Notes under the pieces: model-generated | Seen by the model: only the letters and a program-made list of their open reading frames with translations | Told to the model about the DNA's origin: nothing | Databases searched by the model: none | Made by a program: the position numbers and the translations under genes | NCBI GenBank assembly: GCA_035634055.1 | Contig: DASQDR010000048.1 | Location: forward strand, 1 to 64,000 | Length of the DNA stretch: 64,000 bases | Direction of reading: 5' to 3' | Source: JAICTV01 sp035634055 | Lineage (GTDB): Bacteria > Planctomycetota > Phycisphaerae > Tepidisphaerales > Tepidisphaeraceae | Shown: one piece after another, positions 33,990 through 43,113 of the stretch | Layout: every line of letters begins with the position of its first letter | How positions within the stretch are numbered: the stretch's first letter is position 1

Positions 33990-35252
33990 TCAGCCGGGGA
34001 AGAGGAACCGCAGCACCTGGTCGAAGCGCGCAGCCCACGCTGACTCGTGGTGCCTTGCCCCCTGGACCACGCGAAGCTGGTACGCCTCCCCTTCCGCCAG
34101 GCCGGCCGACTTCATGATGCTTTCGAGGGCGCGGACGCCGGCGACGTAGCGCGACGCGTCGGCGGGGTCGCCCTCGGCGGTGCCGGTGTCGATCCAGAGG
34201 CGGCAATTCTTCATCCAGTCGTGCTCGCGCCGCAGCCGCTCGAGCAGCTCGCCACCGTTCCAGTGCAGGGCCGGCGACAGGGCGGCGCACTTGCCGAACA
34301 AATCCGGGCGGGCGCGGCAGATTTCCAGTGAGATCGTCGCCCCCAGTGACGACCCGCCGACGGCGCAGCTCTCTCGCCCCGGCTTCGTGCGGTAGGTGGC
34401 GTCGATGAACGGCTTCACCTCCTCGCTGACGAACTGCACGTAGGCTTGTCCGCGCCCGCCGGCGTTTCGGTTGGAATCGCGCGTCCAGGTGTACTCGTCC
34501 ATCCGCGCCGGCGTGTTGGCAATGCCGACCATGATGACCGGCTCGATCGTCCCGTCGGCCATGAGCCGCTCGGCCGTCTCGTCGGCGCGCCATTCGCCGG
34601 CGAAGCTGGTGGCGTCGTCGAAGACGTTCTGCCCGTCGTGAAGGTAGAGCACCGGGTAGCGGCGGTCGGGCTGCTGCGCGTAGCCCGGCGGCAGGTACAC
34701 GTAGAGGGCCCGCGCGTTGCCGAGTTGCCGGGAGCGGAAGGCGTCATGGACGCGGATGTCGCCGGTGCGGGTGGACTGCTTCTGCGTCGCAGGCTTCGTC
34801 GCCGGCGCGGGGGTTCCTGCGCCCGCGCCCGCACCGCCCGCACCGCCCGCACCGCCCGCACCGAGGTGGTCGGCCCACGCCTTGACCTCGACCTCGACCG
34901 TGGCGTCGCGCGTCGGCGTGAAGGTGCGGTTGGCGATCTCGCTGCCGTCGGCGTTTTTTTCGACCGTCTCCCACGACCCGCGGGTCACCTTGTACTCCGC
35001 CTCGCGGTCGGCGGGGAGGGTGACGACGGCGGAGTAAGTGCCGTCGGCCTCGCTGCGCGCGAGCGCCACCCCGTCCGCCTTCCAGTCCCCCAGCGCGGCG
35101 GTGGCACCCGCGAGGTAGAGCTTCGCGTCGGCGGGCGTCCCGGCAGGCGCCCTCACCCGGAACGTCACCTTCACGTCGGCCGCCAGGCAGGCGCTGGAGA
35201 TCACGAGGCAGGCCACCGCGCCCAGGACGCGCGAAAGGGGGGTGATGCGCAT
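33990..35252 (-). CDS. Secreted esterase (enterochelin esterase/esterase D family) with N-terminal starch-binding-like domain
   Basis: 420 residues with a signal peptide (RVLGAVACLVISSACLAADVKV). Residues 25-125 are a beta-sandwich like CBM20 (VTFRVRAPAGTPADAKLYLAG ... ALGDWKADGVAL). A Gly/Ala/Pro/Thr linker follows. The alpha/beta-hydrolase domain starts at ALYVYLPPGYAQQPDRRYPVLYLHDGQNVFDD; the nucleophile elbow is GGSSLGAT, an acidic residue lies in DTGTAEGD, and the His in GARHHES. The family includes enterochelin, feruloyl and acetyl esterases; the carbohydrate-binding domain favours a polysaccharide-linked ester. It is upstream of hemB on the same strand. Confidence 0.85.
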   Translation of the reverse strand: MRITPLSRVLGAVACLVISSACLAADVKVTFRVRAPAGTPADAKLYLAGATAALGDWKADGVALARSEADGTYSAVVTLPADREAEYKVTRGSWETVEKNADGSEIANRTFTPTRDATVEVEVKAWADHLGAGGAGGAGGAGAGAGTPAPATKPATQKQSTRTGDIRVHDAFRSRQLGNARALYVYLPPGYAQQPDRRYPVLYLHDGQNVFDDATSFAGEWRADETAERLMADGTIEPVIMVGIANTPARMDEYTWTRDSNRNAGGRGQAYVQFVSEEVKPFIDATYRTKPGRESCAVGGSSLGATISLEICRARPDLFGKCAALSPALHWNGGELLERLRREHDWMKNCRLWIDTGTAEGDPADASRYVAGVRALESIMKSAGLAEGEAYQLRVVQGARHHESAWAARFDQVLRFLFPG

Positions 35253-35372
35253 GCGGGCGACGCTATCCTGTCGCGCTCGGCAAGGTCAAAGGAATTCCGC
35301 GCCACCCGGACCGAAACGTCCCGGCGCGGCGCGTCGACGCCGCGACGGACCCCCCACTACACTCCGCCCGAC

Positions 35373-36332
35373 TTGCGCGCTGCCGTTGATGACATCTCCT
35401 CCCCCGCCGCGGCCGCCGCGGCCGCCGCGCGCCGCCGGCGCGACGCGGAGGTGGGACTGGCGTACGGGTTGGCGGCGTACGTGCTGTGGGGGCTGATCCC
35501 GGCGTACTTCAAGCTGATCGCGCACGTCTCGCCGCTGCTGGTGCTGGCGCACCGCGTGGTCTGGTCGTTCCTCTTCCTGGCGCTGCTGGTCGCGCTGCTG
35601 GGCAAGTGGCGGGACGTGGCGGCGACGCTGCGACGGGGGCGAACGGTACTTCTGCTCTCGCTGTCGACCGTGCTGCTGGCGTGCAACTGGGGCGCGTTCA
35701 TCTACGCCGTCTCCACCGGACGGGTGATCCAGTCGAGCCTGGGGTACTTCATGGTCCCGCTGGTCAGCGTCGCGCTGGGAGTCGGGGCGCTGGGCGAGCG
35801 ACTGCGGCGATGGCAGGTCGCCGGCCTGCTGGCGGCGGTGGCGGGCGTGGCGGTGCTGACGGCGGCCCGCGGGCGGCTCCCGTGGATCGCGCTCGCGCTG
35901 GCGTTCTCCTGGGGCGGGTACGGCCTGGTGCGAAAAATCGCCCACGTGACGCCGCTGGTCGGCGTATTCGTCGAGACGATCCTGCTGCTGCCGCTCGCCC
36001 TGCTCTACCTGGCCGTCACGCCCGCGCGGCGCGCCGCGTCGGCCGAGCCGCTGGCGCGATCGGATTATGCGCTGCTCCTGCTGGCGGGCGTGGTAACGGC
36101 CGTCCCGCTGCTGTGGTTCACCGCCGCCGCCAAGCGGCTGCGCCTCTCCACGCTCGGCTTCCTCCAGTACGTGACGCCGACCGGGCAACTGCTGCTGGCC
36201 ATCTTCGCCTACGGGGAAGCCTTCGGGCGGGCGAACTTCGTCGGCTTCGCGCTGATCTGGCTCGCCTTGATCGTCTACTCGCTCGACTCCTGGCGGGCGC
36301 ACGCGGGCGCGGATGACGCGGCGCGGGGGTGA
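35373..36332 (+). CDS. rarD: EamA/RarD family permease
   Basis: 319 residues if the TTG at 35373 is used, or 293 from the GTG at 35451; the open frame upstream is spurious. The protein has ten hydrophobic segments and the RarD-type start GLAAYVLWGLIPAYFKLIAHVSPLLVLAHRVVWSFLFL, and contains LLACNWGAFIYAVSTGRVIQSSLGYFMVPLVSV and FLQYVTPTGQLLLAIFAYGEAF. It is a drug/metabolite-type transporter; RarD is named for chloramphenicol sensitivity, but the substrate is unknown. Confidence 0.9.
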   Translation: MRAAVDDISSPAAAAAAAARRRRDAEVGLAYGLAAYVLWGLIPAYFKLIAHVSPLLVLAHRVVWSFLFLALLVALLGKWRDVAATLRRGRTVLLLSLSTVLLACNWGAFIYAVSTGRVIQSSLGYFMVPLVSVALGVGALGERLRRWQVAGLLAAVAGVAVLTAARGRLPWIALALAFSWGGYGLVRKIAHVTPLVGVFVETILLLPLALLYLAVTPARRAASAEPLARSDYALLLLAGVVTAVPLLWFTAAAKRLRLSTLGFLQYVTPTGQLLLAIFAYGEAFGRANFVGFALIWLALIVYSLDSWRAHAGADDAARG

Positions 36333-36386
36333 GCGGCCGAGGGGGCGACAAATCCTACTCGCCGTCTCCCCTCAGCCAGAGCCGTC

Positions 36387-36683
36387 TCATCCCTTCCCCG
36401 GCTCCTCGAATACCCGGTGCCGCGGGCGCGAGCGGAGGATCTCGGCGCGGCCCCACGCGACCGCCTGTTTGAAGGCGTCGCTCTTGAGGAACGCTTCGTA
36501 CGCTTCCCTGCTTTCCCACTGGGAGAGGATGACGTAGCTGCCGAGGGAGGCGACGTCCTCGTAGAGGTGGGAGTCAACGTGCCCCGGGAGGGTCTTGAGG
36601 AGGTCGAGGACGCCGAGGAAGCCCCTCTCGAATTCCTCTTCCTTGCCCGGGCGGACCTCGTAGTGCATTCCGATGGTGGTCAT
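36387..36683 (-). CDS. Antibiotic biosynthesis monooxygenase (ABM) domain protein
   Basis: 98 residues from the ATG at 36683 (MTTIGMHYEVRPGKEEEFERGF). It has the ferredoxin-like ABM pattern: a first strand, the PGKEEEFE helix, GHVDSHLYEDVASLGSYVILSQWESREAYEAFLKSDAFKQAV. Such proteins act as small dimeric monooxygenases or haem-degrading enzymes, but many are uncharacterised. It is isolated, convergent with the RarD-like gene. Confidence 0.85.
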   Translation of the reverse strand: MTTIGMHYEVRPGKEEEFERGFLGVLDLLKTLPGHVDSHLYEDVASLGSYVILSQWESREAYEAFLKSDAFKQAVAWGRAEILRSRPRHRVFEEPGKG

Positions 36684-37136
36684 GGGATTGTCAGTGTGTC
36701 GTGTCGCCGCCGGTTTTCGTCGCCGGCGCGCGCCAGTCGTGACCGCTGGCGCCCGGCGGACAAGGGTACCGTGGCGCCTCACCGACGGCGAGGGCGCGCT
36801 CGGCCGGCGGGGGCGGTTGGAAGTCTACCAATTCGCGCAAGCGACTGAACGGAACGTGCCCGCGCTCGCTCGCCTTGGAGCCTGGCGAAAAGCGCCGCTC
36901 GGCCGGCCATCACCCGCTCCTGCGCCCGAGGTAGTCGCCGGGTCAGTGATGATCGTTTCAGCCGTCGCGGGCGCGGGTGGAGGCTCAGGAAAAACAGAGT
37001 CTTTGGTTAAGACTTCAAAGTTTGCAGGTCGCGTATTCCGTTCGCCCCCGCGGGTGGCTAATATCCGCCGCATCCGCGCCCATGAGGGAGTGTTTTTCGA
37101 CGCTCGCGCGGAGCGCGAAGGGACGACCGAACGACC
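36684..37136. other. Intergenic region, no gene seen
   Basis: 453 bases between two divergent genes. Open frames on the plus strand lack a ribosome-binding site and show no family resemblance. A lower-GC stretch at 36990-37050 may hold the promoter of the exporter gene, but no clear -35/-10 pair is seen. Confidence 0.35.
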
Positions 37137-39140
37137 ATGAAAACCCCGCTGCGCCAGCTCTACCTCCGCCGGCTGCTGGCCCGCGCGCTCCAGTACAAGT
37201 GGCTCCTGGCGATCTCCGTGTGCGCGGGGGCGGTGAACCTGGGGCTCACGTTCGTCTTCCCCTGGCTGATCGGCGCCGCCATCGACAAGGTGATCGCCCC
37301 CGACTGGGTCCGCCGCGGCATGCCCTCGCCGCCGACGTACGAGGAGCGAATGAGCTGGCTGTGGATGCTCATCGCCATGGGGGCGGGCACCGCGGTGATG
37401 TTCGGCGTGATCACCTACACGCGCGGGCACTACACGGTCAAGCTCGGCAACCGCATCATCGCCGACCTCCGCCGCGACCTGTTCGATCACCTCCAGCGGC
37501 TCAGCCTGCACTTCTACTCCAAGGAGAACACCGGCAGCATCGTCGCCCGGTTGATCAACGACATCCAGGAGGCGGGCAACCTGATCAACGGCGGCGTGCT
37601 GCTGGTGGTGATGGACCTGGCGCAGACGGTCGTCGGGCTGTTCCTGCTGTTCGACATCAGTTGGAAGCTGACCCTTGCCTGCATCACGATCTTGCCGCTC
37701 TACGTGATCACCTTCAAGCTGTTCAACCACCGCGTGCGGGTCGCCGCCGACCGCGTGCAGAGCCAGATCAGCCGGATGAGCGGCACGCTCCAGGAGCGGC
37801 TGAGCGGGATCGCGCTGGTCAAGACCAACGACGGGGAGGACCGCGAGCGCCGCCACTTCGCCGACCAGACCGAGGAGCACTTTGGTCGGGTCGTCCAACA
37901 GAGCAGCGTCGCCCACTTTGCCGGCGCCATCTCCGAGACACTGATCCACACCGGCACCGTGATCGTGGTCGGTTACGGCTCCTACTTGGCGCTGGTGCGC
38001 GACGGCGGGATGAGCGCGGGGGACATGACGCGGTTCCTGGGGTTCCTCGGCGTGATGTACGGCCCGGTCCGTCGGCTGGCGGAACTGAACATCATGTACC
38101 AGAACAGCATGGTCTCGCTAGACCGCGTCTTCCGCGTGTTAGACATCACACCGAAGATCGTCGACAAGCGCCGCGCCGTCACCCATCGTCCCGAGGCCGG
38201 CGAGGTGATCTTCGAGGACGTGCACTTCTGTTACCACGATGACAGCGAGGAGTCGCGCGTGACCCTCAACGCCGACGCCCACGGCGCCAGCGTCGCGATA
38301 TCCACCGGCGCCCGCAACGGCAATGGTGGTGGTGGCGGCGGCGGTGGCGGCGACGTTGACGGTGTCGCCGCCGCGCTCGCCCGCCCGCGGGCGCCGGTCG
38401 CGCACAAGTGGGTGCTGGACGGGCTGTGCTGCCGCGTCGCCGCCGGTGAGCGGGTGGCGCTGGTGGGGCCGTCCGGGTCGGGCAAGACGACGCTCGTGTC
38501 GCTGCTGCCCCGGCTTTACGACGTGGGCGAGGGGCGCATCCTAATCGACGGCGTCGACGTCCGCGACTACCGCCTGAGCATGTTGCGCCAGGCGATCGCC
38601 GTCGTGCAGCAGGAGTCGATGGTCTTCAGCGGGACCATCCGCGACAACCTCAAGTACGGCCGGCCCGCGGCCAACGAGGAAGAGGTGATCGAGGCCGCCA
38701 AGGCCGCCAACGCCCACGGCTTCATCACCGCGCTGCCCGACGGCTACGACACCCGCCTGGGTGAAAACGGCATCAACCTTTCCGGCGGCCAGCGGCAGCG
38801 GCTTTCCATCGCCCGCGCGCTGCTAAAGGACCCGCGCATCCTGATTCTCGACGAGGCCACCAGCGCGCTGGATACCGAGAGCGAGGCGATGGTGCAGGCG
38901 GCCCTGGAGCGACTGATGCGCGGGCGGACCTGCTTCATCATCGCCCACCGCCTGAGCACCGTGCGCGGCGCCGACCGCATCCTGGTGGTCGACAAGGGGC
39001 GGATCGTCGAGTCCGGGACCCACGACGAGCTCCTCACCCTCGACGGCACCTACGCGCGCCTCGTGCGCCACCAGTTCCCCACGTCACACCTGCCCGTCGC
39101 GACGGTCGGAATGGCCGAAGTTACGGGCCTGCGCTTCTAA
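37137..39140 (+). CDS. ABC exporter, fused permease and ATPase (MsbA/multidrug type) with Gly-rich insert
   Basis: 667 residues. Six transmembrane helices (first LLAISVCAGAVNLGLTFVFPWLIGAAID) precede the ATPase. Walker A is GPSGSGKTTL, the Q-loop is VQQESMVF, the signature LSGGQRQRLS, Walker B ILILDEATSALD, and H-loop AHRLST. Between the A-loop region (FEDVHFCYHDD) and Walker A there is an insert of about 50 residues with a nine-Gly run, absent from usual family members. The transporter works as a dimer for lipids or drugs. No partner gene is adjacent, so a homodimer is likely. Confidence 0.9.
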   Translation: MKTPLRQLYLRRLLARALQYKWLLAISVCAGAVNLGLTFVFPWLIGAAIDKVIAPDWVRRGMPSPPTYEERMSWLWMLIAMGAGTAVMFGVITYTRGHYTVKLGNRIIADLRRDLFDHLQRLSLHFYSKENTGSIVARLINDIQEAGNLINGGVLLVVMDLAQTVVGLFLLFDISWKLTLACITILPLYVITFKLFNHRVRVAADRVQSQISRMSGTLQERLSGIALVKTNDGEDRERRHFADQTEEHFGRVVQQSSVAHFAGAISETLIHTGTVIVVGYGSYLALVRDGGMSAGDMTRFLGFLGVMYGPVRRLAELNIMYQNSMVSLDRVFRVLDITPKIVDKRRAVTHRPEAGEVIFEDVHFCYHDDSEESRVTLNADAHGASVAISTGARNGNGGGGGGGGGDVDGVAAALARPRAPVAHKWVLDGLCCRVAAGERVALVGPSGSGKTTLVSLLPRLYDVGEGRILIDGVDVRDYRLSMLRQAIAVVQQESMVFSGTIRDNLKYGRPAANEEEVIEAAKAANAHGFITALPDGYDTRLGENGINLSGGQRQRLSIARALLKDPRILILDEATSALDTESEAMVQAALERLMRGRTCFIIAHRLSTVRGADRILVVDKGRIVESGTHDELLTLDGTYARLVRHQFPTSHLPVATVGMAEVTGLRF

Positions 39141-39241
39141 CGATGCGAAGCGGGGTGTAGCGCGCAGGCGCTGCCGTCGTTACCACATGATGGTCCCGCG
39201 GGCCCGCGCAAGAACGCCACGAGTTAGTAGAGGTTTTTCTC

Positions 39242-39275
39242 TTCATTCGTGAAGATTCGTGAAATTCGTGGACGG
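39242..39275. repeat. ATTCGTGAAGATTCGTGAAA short-word repeat
   Basis: Near-copies of ATTCGTGAA lie between the exporter and transglutaminase genes. They belong to the same family as the repeats at 3351 and 52982. Confidence 0.5.
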
Positions 39276-39303
39276 AGATCCTTCGGACGACGCTGGCCGC
39301 CGC

Positions 39304-40191
39304 CTACGCCGCGACAGGCACCTGGCTCGGCGCGGGCGGCGTCGGCTGCGTCATCTTGAAGGAATCGATCGGCGTGACGAGGTCGTCCGCCACCTCGTCC
39401 ATGTGCACGAGGAACTTCTCGAGCTTGGCGGCGCCGAAGGAGGTCGTCAGCGCCACGTCGGTGGCGTCGCGCCCGCGCGCCATGAGCACGCGGCCGATGC
39501 GCGGCGTGTTGTGGCGGGCGTCGAGCGTCCACCAGCGTCCGCCGAGGTAGACCTCCATCCACGCGCTGAAGTCCATCGGCAGCCCGTCCGCCGGCACGCC
39601 GATGTCCCCGAGGTAGCCGGTCGCGTAGCGGGCTGGGATGTTCAGCGCGCGCATCAGCGTGATCGCCAGGTGCTGGAAGTCGCGGCAGACGCCCTTGCGC
39701 TCGTACCACACGTCGTAGGCGGTCTTGTTCACGCGTGCGAACTTGTAGCCGAACGTGACGTTCCGGTGCACCCAGTCCATCACCGCCTGCACGCGCTCCC
39801 ACGTCGCCGGCGTCTTGCCGAACAGGTCCCACGCGACCGCCCCCAGCCGATCCACCTCGCAGTAGCGGCTGCCGAGCAGGTAGGGCATGACGTCGTCGGG
39901 CAGCTCCTCGATGCGGTGCAGGTGCTGGCCGTCGATGCGCGGCTCGTGCGTGCCGGGATCCCACGCGACGTTGTCATAGGTGATGCGCAGCTTGCCCGGC
40001 TGCCCGATCAGCCGCGCGCAGCAATTGCCGAAGGCGTCGGTGAACGTGCCGACCGGCAGTTCCGGGTCGGTCCGCAGCACCTCCGGCCGCTGGAGGACGT
40101 GCGCCTGCTCCGGGTGCGCGTGGAGCATCAGCAGCATCGGCGTCACCGTCGTCAGTTCAAACTGGAATTCGTATCCGATGCGAAGGAACAT
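39304..40191 (-). CDS. Transglutaminase-like cysteine peptidase-fold protein
   Basis: 295 residues from the ATG at 40191 (MFLRIGYEFQFELTTVTPML). An N-terminal beta domain (HPEQAHVLQRPEVLRTDPELP) precedes the transglutaminase core, with Cys in KGVCRDFQHLAI, followed by IPARYATGYLGDI and FSAWMEVYLGGRWWTLDARHN. The position normally occupied by the catalytic His in the HAW motif is Ser here, while the adjacent DARHN could supply a His; activity is uncertain. It is divergent from the Anbu gene; such proteins are frequent neighbours of Anbu. Confidence 0.85.
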   Translation of the reverse strand: MFLRIGYEFQFELTTVTPMLLMLHAHPEQAHVLQRPEVLRTDPELPVGTFTDAFGNCCARLIGQPGKLRITYDNVAWDPGTHEPRIDGQHLHRIEELPDDVMPYLLGSRYCEVDRLGAVAWDLFGKTPATWERVQAVMDWVHRNVTFGYKFARVNKTAYDVWYERKGVCRDFQHLAITLMRALNIPARYATGYLGDIGVPADGLPMDFSAWMEVYLGGRWWTLDARHNTPRIGRVLMARGRDATDVALTTSFGAAKLEKFLVHMDEVADDLVTPIDSFKMTQPTPPAPSQVPVAA

Positions 40192-40269
40192 CGCTCTCAC
40201 CCACCGCGCTCGCGTGACTGGCTTACCCACAGCCCGCGGCCGTGACGCCGCGGGCTCCCAACGCCCCTC

Positions 40270-40351
40270 TTATCGGCAGCTTTCGCCCGCCCCTGTGACT
40301 CGACCTTTCCCGATGCGTCTTTGTCACCCCGCCGGGCGGGAAAGCCGATAA
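40270..40351. promoter_or_regulatory. Long imperfect hairpin in the transglutaminase/Anbu intergenic region
   Basis: TTATCGGC (40270-40277) pairs with GCCGATAA (40344-40351), and further in CTTTCGCCCGCC pairs with GGGCGGGAAAG. It is centred between two divergent genes and may be a regulatory structure or a repeat. Confidence 0.35.
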
Positions 40352-40470
40352 TGATTCGGATAGCATGCCTGCCAACGCGGCTCGCCGCCGGTGAATTTCC
40401 CGTGCGCCGCTCCCGTTACCCGTCCCCGCGCCGCGGGTGACCCGCGACAAACGACTACTGACGACCACGC

Positions 40471-41373
40471 ATGACCTACTGCCTCGGCATCATCACCAAG
40501 CACGGCCTGATCATGGCCTCGGACTCGCGCAGCAACGCGGGGTACGACCAAGTCAACGTCGTGAAGAAGATGCACACGTTCGTCGTCCCCGGCGAGCGAG
40601 TGTTCGTCATCCTGGCCAGCGGCAGCCTGTCGCTGACGCAGTCGATCATGACCCTGCTGCGGCGCGACTTCGACGCCGGCAAGGGGCTTGCCGTCGCGCC
40701 GTCGATGTACGACGCGACGCGCGTGGTCGGGCAGCAGGTGCGCAAGGTCTCGGACCTCGACCGGGAGGCGCTGGAGCGCGACGAGTACCGCTTCAACGTC
40801 CACATGCTGGTCGGCGGGCAGGTGAAGGGGCAGCCGCCGGAGCTGTACATGGTCTACCCGCAGGGGAACCCGCTGGCGGCGACGGCGGAGTCGCCGTTCC
40901 TCCAGATCGGCGAGACCAAGTACGGCCGGCCGATCCTCGACCGCGGCATCCGCTTTGACCGAACCACGCTGGAAGAGGCGGCGAAGTATGCGCTGCTGTC
41001 GCTGGACTCGACGATGAAGTCGAACGTGACGGTCGGCCCGCCGATCGACCTGCTGGCCTACCCGGTGGACGAGCTGGCGGTGACGCGGCAGCGGCGCTTC
41101 GCCGCCGACGATCCCGACCTGATGAAGATCCGAGGGCGCTGGGAGCAGGCGCTGCGGCAGGCGATCCTGCGACTGCCGGAGCTGCGCTTCCGCCCGCGCG
41201 GCGCCAAGTCGCCGGCCGCGCCGCAGGAGGAAACAATCGAGGTGGTCGAGCCCCCGCCGCAGTCGGTGGCGGAGGTGACGGCCGAGGCGCAACAGCAGCT
41301 CACCGCCCCGCCGCTGACGCCGACGACGCCGCCGCCGCAGGCGAAGGGCGCTAGGTCACAGCCGCCGGATTAG
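40471..41373 (+). CDS. Anbu proteasome-related peptidase with C-terminal extension
   Basis: 300 residues, related to the ancestral beta-subunit (Anbu) of the proteasome/HslV family. The N-terminus MTYCLGIITKHGLIMASDSR would expose the catalytic Thr 2 after removal of Met, and the DSRSNAGYD and ASGSLSLTQS blocks and LVGGQVKGQPPELYMVYPQGN fit the family, as does FLQIGETKYGRPILDRGI. Typical Anbu proteins are about 240-250 residues; here a Pro/Thr/Ala-rich tail follows about residue 240. The ATP-grasp and alpha-E partners often seen next to Anbu are not in the window. Confidence 0.88.
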   Translation: MTYCLGIITKHGLIMASDSRSNAGYDQVNVVKKMHTFVVPGERVFVILASGSLSLTQSIMTLLRRDFDAGKGLAVAPSMYDATRVVGQQVRKVSDLDREALERDEYRFNVHMLVGGQVKGQPPELYMVYPQGNPLAATAESPFLQIGETKYGRPILDRGIRFDRTTLEEAAKYALLSLDSTMKSNVTVGPPIDLLAYPVDELAVTRQRRFAADDPDLMKIRGRWEQALRQAILRLPELRFRPRGAKSPAAPQEETIEVVEPPPQSVAEVTAEAQQQLTAPPLTPTTPPPQAKGARSQPPD

Positions 41374-41406
41374 CACCGAAGGCCGCCGCGCCCGCCGCCG
41401 AGTGCA

Positions 41407-42063
41407 TCACAGGATCCCGCTCAGGTACGCCCGCACTTCCAGCAGCGACTCGTACACGCCCTGCGCCTTGCCGCGCACCTCTTCGCACGGCTGCTTGAGG
41501 TCCGGGACCATGCAGACGGTCATGCCGGCCGCGTGGGCGCCGGCGACGCCGGCCTCGGAATCCTCCAGCACGATGCACGCCCGAGGGTCGGCGGGAATGG
41601 TGCTGGCCGCGAGCAGGAAGATATCCGGCGCCGGCTTCCCGCGCTGCACCTGGTCGCCGGTGGTCACCGACGCGAAGCGGCCCAGCAGGCCGGCTCGCTC
41701 CAGCTTCGGGATGGCGCGCGAGCGGCGCGTTGACGTCGCCACCACCTTCGGCACGCCGCGCGACTCGATGAAATCCAACAGCTCGATCAGCCCGCGCTTG
41801 ATCGGCGGCGGGGTCTGCCCGAAACAGACCTCGTAGTGGTGGGCCGACCGCTCGCTGAACCGCTTGAGCAGCGCTTCGTCGCCCCAGCGCCGCCGCAGGA
41901 TCTCGGTGGTGTCCTGCGAGGTGCGGCCCAGCAGTTGCTCGTGCAGTTCCTCCTCGAACACCACGCCGCAGTCGGCGGCGGCGCGGTTGAAGACTTCCTT
42001 GTACACCCGCTCGCTGTCGAGCATCAGGCCGTCCATGTCAAAGATCACCGCGGAGCACTTCAT
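41407..42063 (-). CDS. HAD-superfamily phosphatase (beta-phosphoglucomutase-like)
   Basis: 218 residues from ATG 42063 (MKCSAVIFDMDGLMLDSERVY). The HAD motifs are FDMDG (Asp nucleophile), ATST, the Lys in RGKPAPDIF and VLEDSEAGVAGAHAAGM. The cap domain fits the beta-PGM/DOG/GPP subgroup, phosphatases or mutases of small sugar phosphates. It lies 44 bases downstream of the epimerase gene on the same strand, so the two may be co-transcribed. Confidence 0.88.
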   Translation of the reverse strand: MKCSAVIFDMDGLMLDSERVYKEVFNRAAADCGVVFEEELHEQLLGRTSQDTTEILRRRWGDEALLKRFSERSAHHYEVCFGQTPPPIKRGLIELLDFIESRGVPKVVATSTRRSRAIPKLERAGLLGRFASVTTGDQVQRGKPAPDIFLLAASTIPADPRACIVLEDSEAGVAGAHAAGMTVCMVPDLKQPCEEVRGKAQGVYESLLEVRAYLSGIL

Positions 42064-42107
42064 GCCGCCGAATCCTTCCCGCGTGGCGAAACCTGGAGCC
42101 AAAGGGA

Positions 42108-43013
42108 TCAGATCCGGCCGAGCAGTTCACCGACGTACTCGCGCACGCCGGCGGGACCGCGCCGCAGCGCGGTCGCGTTGCCGTGACGGGCGAAGAAGCC
42201 GGTTGCCTTCGCAGTGTCGAACTGGTTCTTCGGCCCCGCGCCCTTGCGGTCGATGATCTCGGCGGACGATCCGCTCAGCTCCTTCGCGAACTCCGCCGCC
42301 GCCTGCCAGTAGAGGTAGCCGTCGACGAGGTTGTAAAACTGCCCGGCCACGCCCTCGTCCCCCACCGCCAGCGCCAGCGCGTCGGCGACGTCCTGCACGT
42401 GGGTGATCTTGCCGCCCTGCGCGGTCTCGATCCGGCCGCCCTGCTTGGCGCTTCGGACTAGGTCAAGCCACTGCGAGCGCTCGAGGTTCGGATCGATGCC
42501 GTAGACCGCCGCCGGGCGCCAACTGCTGGTGTTCAAGCCGAACGTCTGGTGATACGCCACCAGGTGCGGCTCGACGGCCGCCTTGTACGCGCCGTAGATC
42601 GAGCCGGGCCAGGTGGCGATCTCCTCGGTGATCCGCCCGTGGGCCGACGGCGGGATGACGTGATGGACGGCGACGGAACTGACGAACAAAAACTGCCGGG
42701 CGCCCGCCTGCCGCGCGGCGTCCAGCAGGTCCAGCGACGCGCGCACGTTGCGGTCAAAGTTGACGCCTGGAGAGCGGCCCAGCGCGTCCCAGTCAACGGC
42801 GTCATGAATGACGGCGTCAACGCCGGCCACCAGCCCCGCGATCGCCTGCCGGTCGGCGACGTCGCCCTCGGTCCACTGGTCGACGTGGTCCGCAATGTGA
42901 TCGCGGCGGCTCGTCCGCCGGACCAGCGCCCGCACCTCGTGCCCGGCGGCGCGCAGCGCGCGGGCGGTGTAACTGCCGATGAACCCGGACGCACCAGTGA
43001 GGGCGACAAGCAT
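42108..43013 (-). CDS. NAD(P)-dependent epimerase/dehydratase family protein (extended SDR)
   Basis: 301 residues from ATG 43013 (MLVALTGASGFIGSYTARALRAAGHEVRALVRR). The GASGFIG Rossmann pattern is intact, and the active Tyr-x3-Lys is YGAYKAAVE. WRPAAVYGI is the usual extended-SDR block. The length fits sugar epimerases and reductases, but the substrate cannot be named. It is the first gene of a likely two-gene unit with the HAD phosphatase. Confidence 0.88.
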   Translation of the reverse strand: MLVALTGASGFIGSYTARALRAAGHEVRALVRRTSRRDHIADHVDQWTEGDVADRQAIAGLVAGVDAVIHDAVDWDALGRSPGVNFDRNVRASLDLLDAARQAGARQFLFVSSVAVHHVIPPSAHGRITEEIATWPGSIYGAYKAAVEPHLVAYHQTFGLNTSSWRPAAVYGIDPNLERSQWLDLVRSAKQGGRIETAQGGKITHVQDVADALALAVGDEGVAGQFYNLVDGYLYWQAAAEFAKELSGSSAEIIDRKGAGPKNQFDTAKATGFFARHGNATALRRGPAGVREYVGELLGRI

Positions 43014-43113
43014 GAACGATGGTACGCGCGCAACCGGCACGACGCCGGGGAGATAGCCTCAATTCATGGCGCGGCGGCGTTCGCCTCAATTCCGCGGTCC
43101 GGCGGGGCCGGGG

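Noticed and set aside
34446..35372. Long upstream extension of the RarD-like frame
   Set aside because: It is antisense to the esterase gene, and the RarD fold begins near residue 335 of the full frame.
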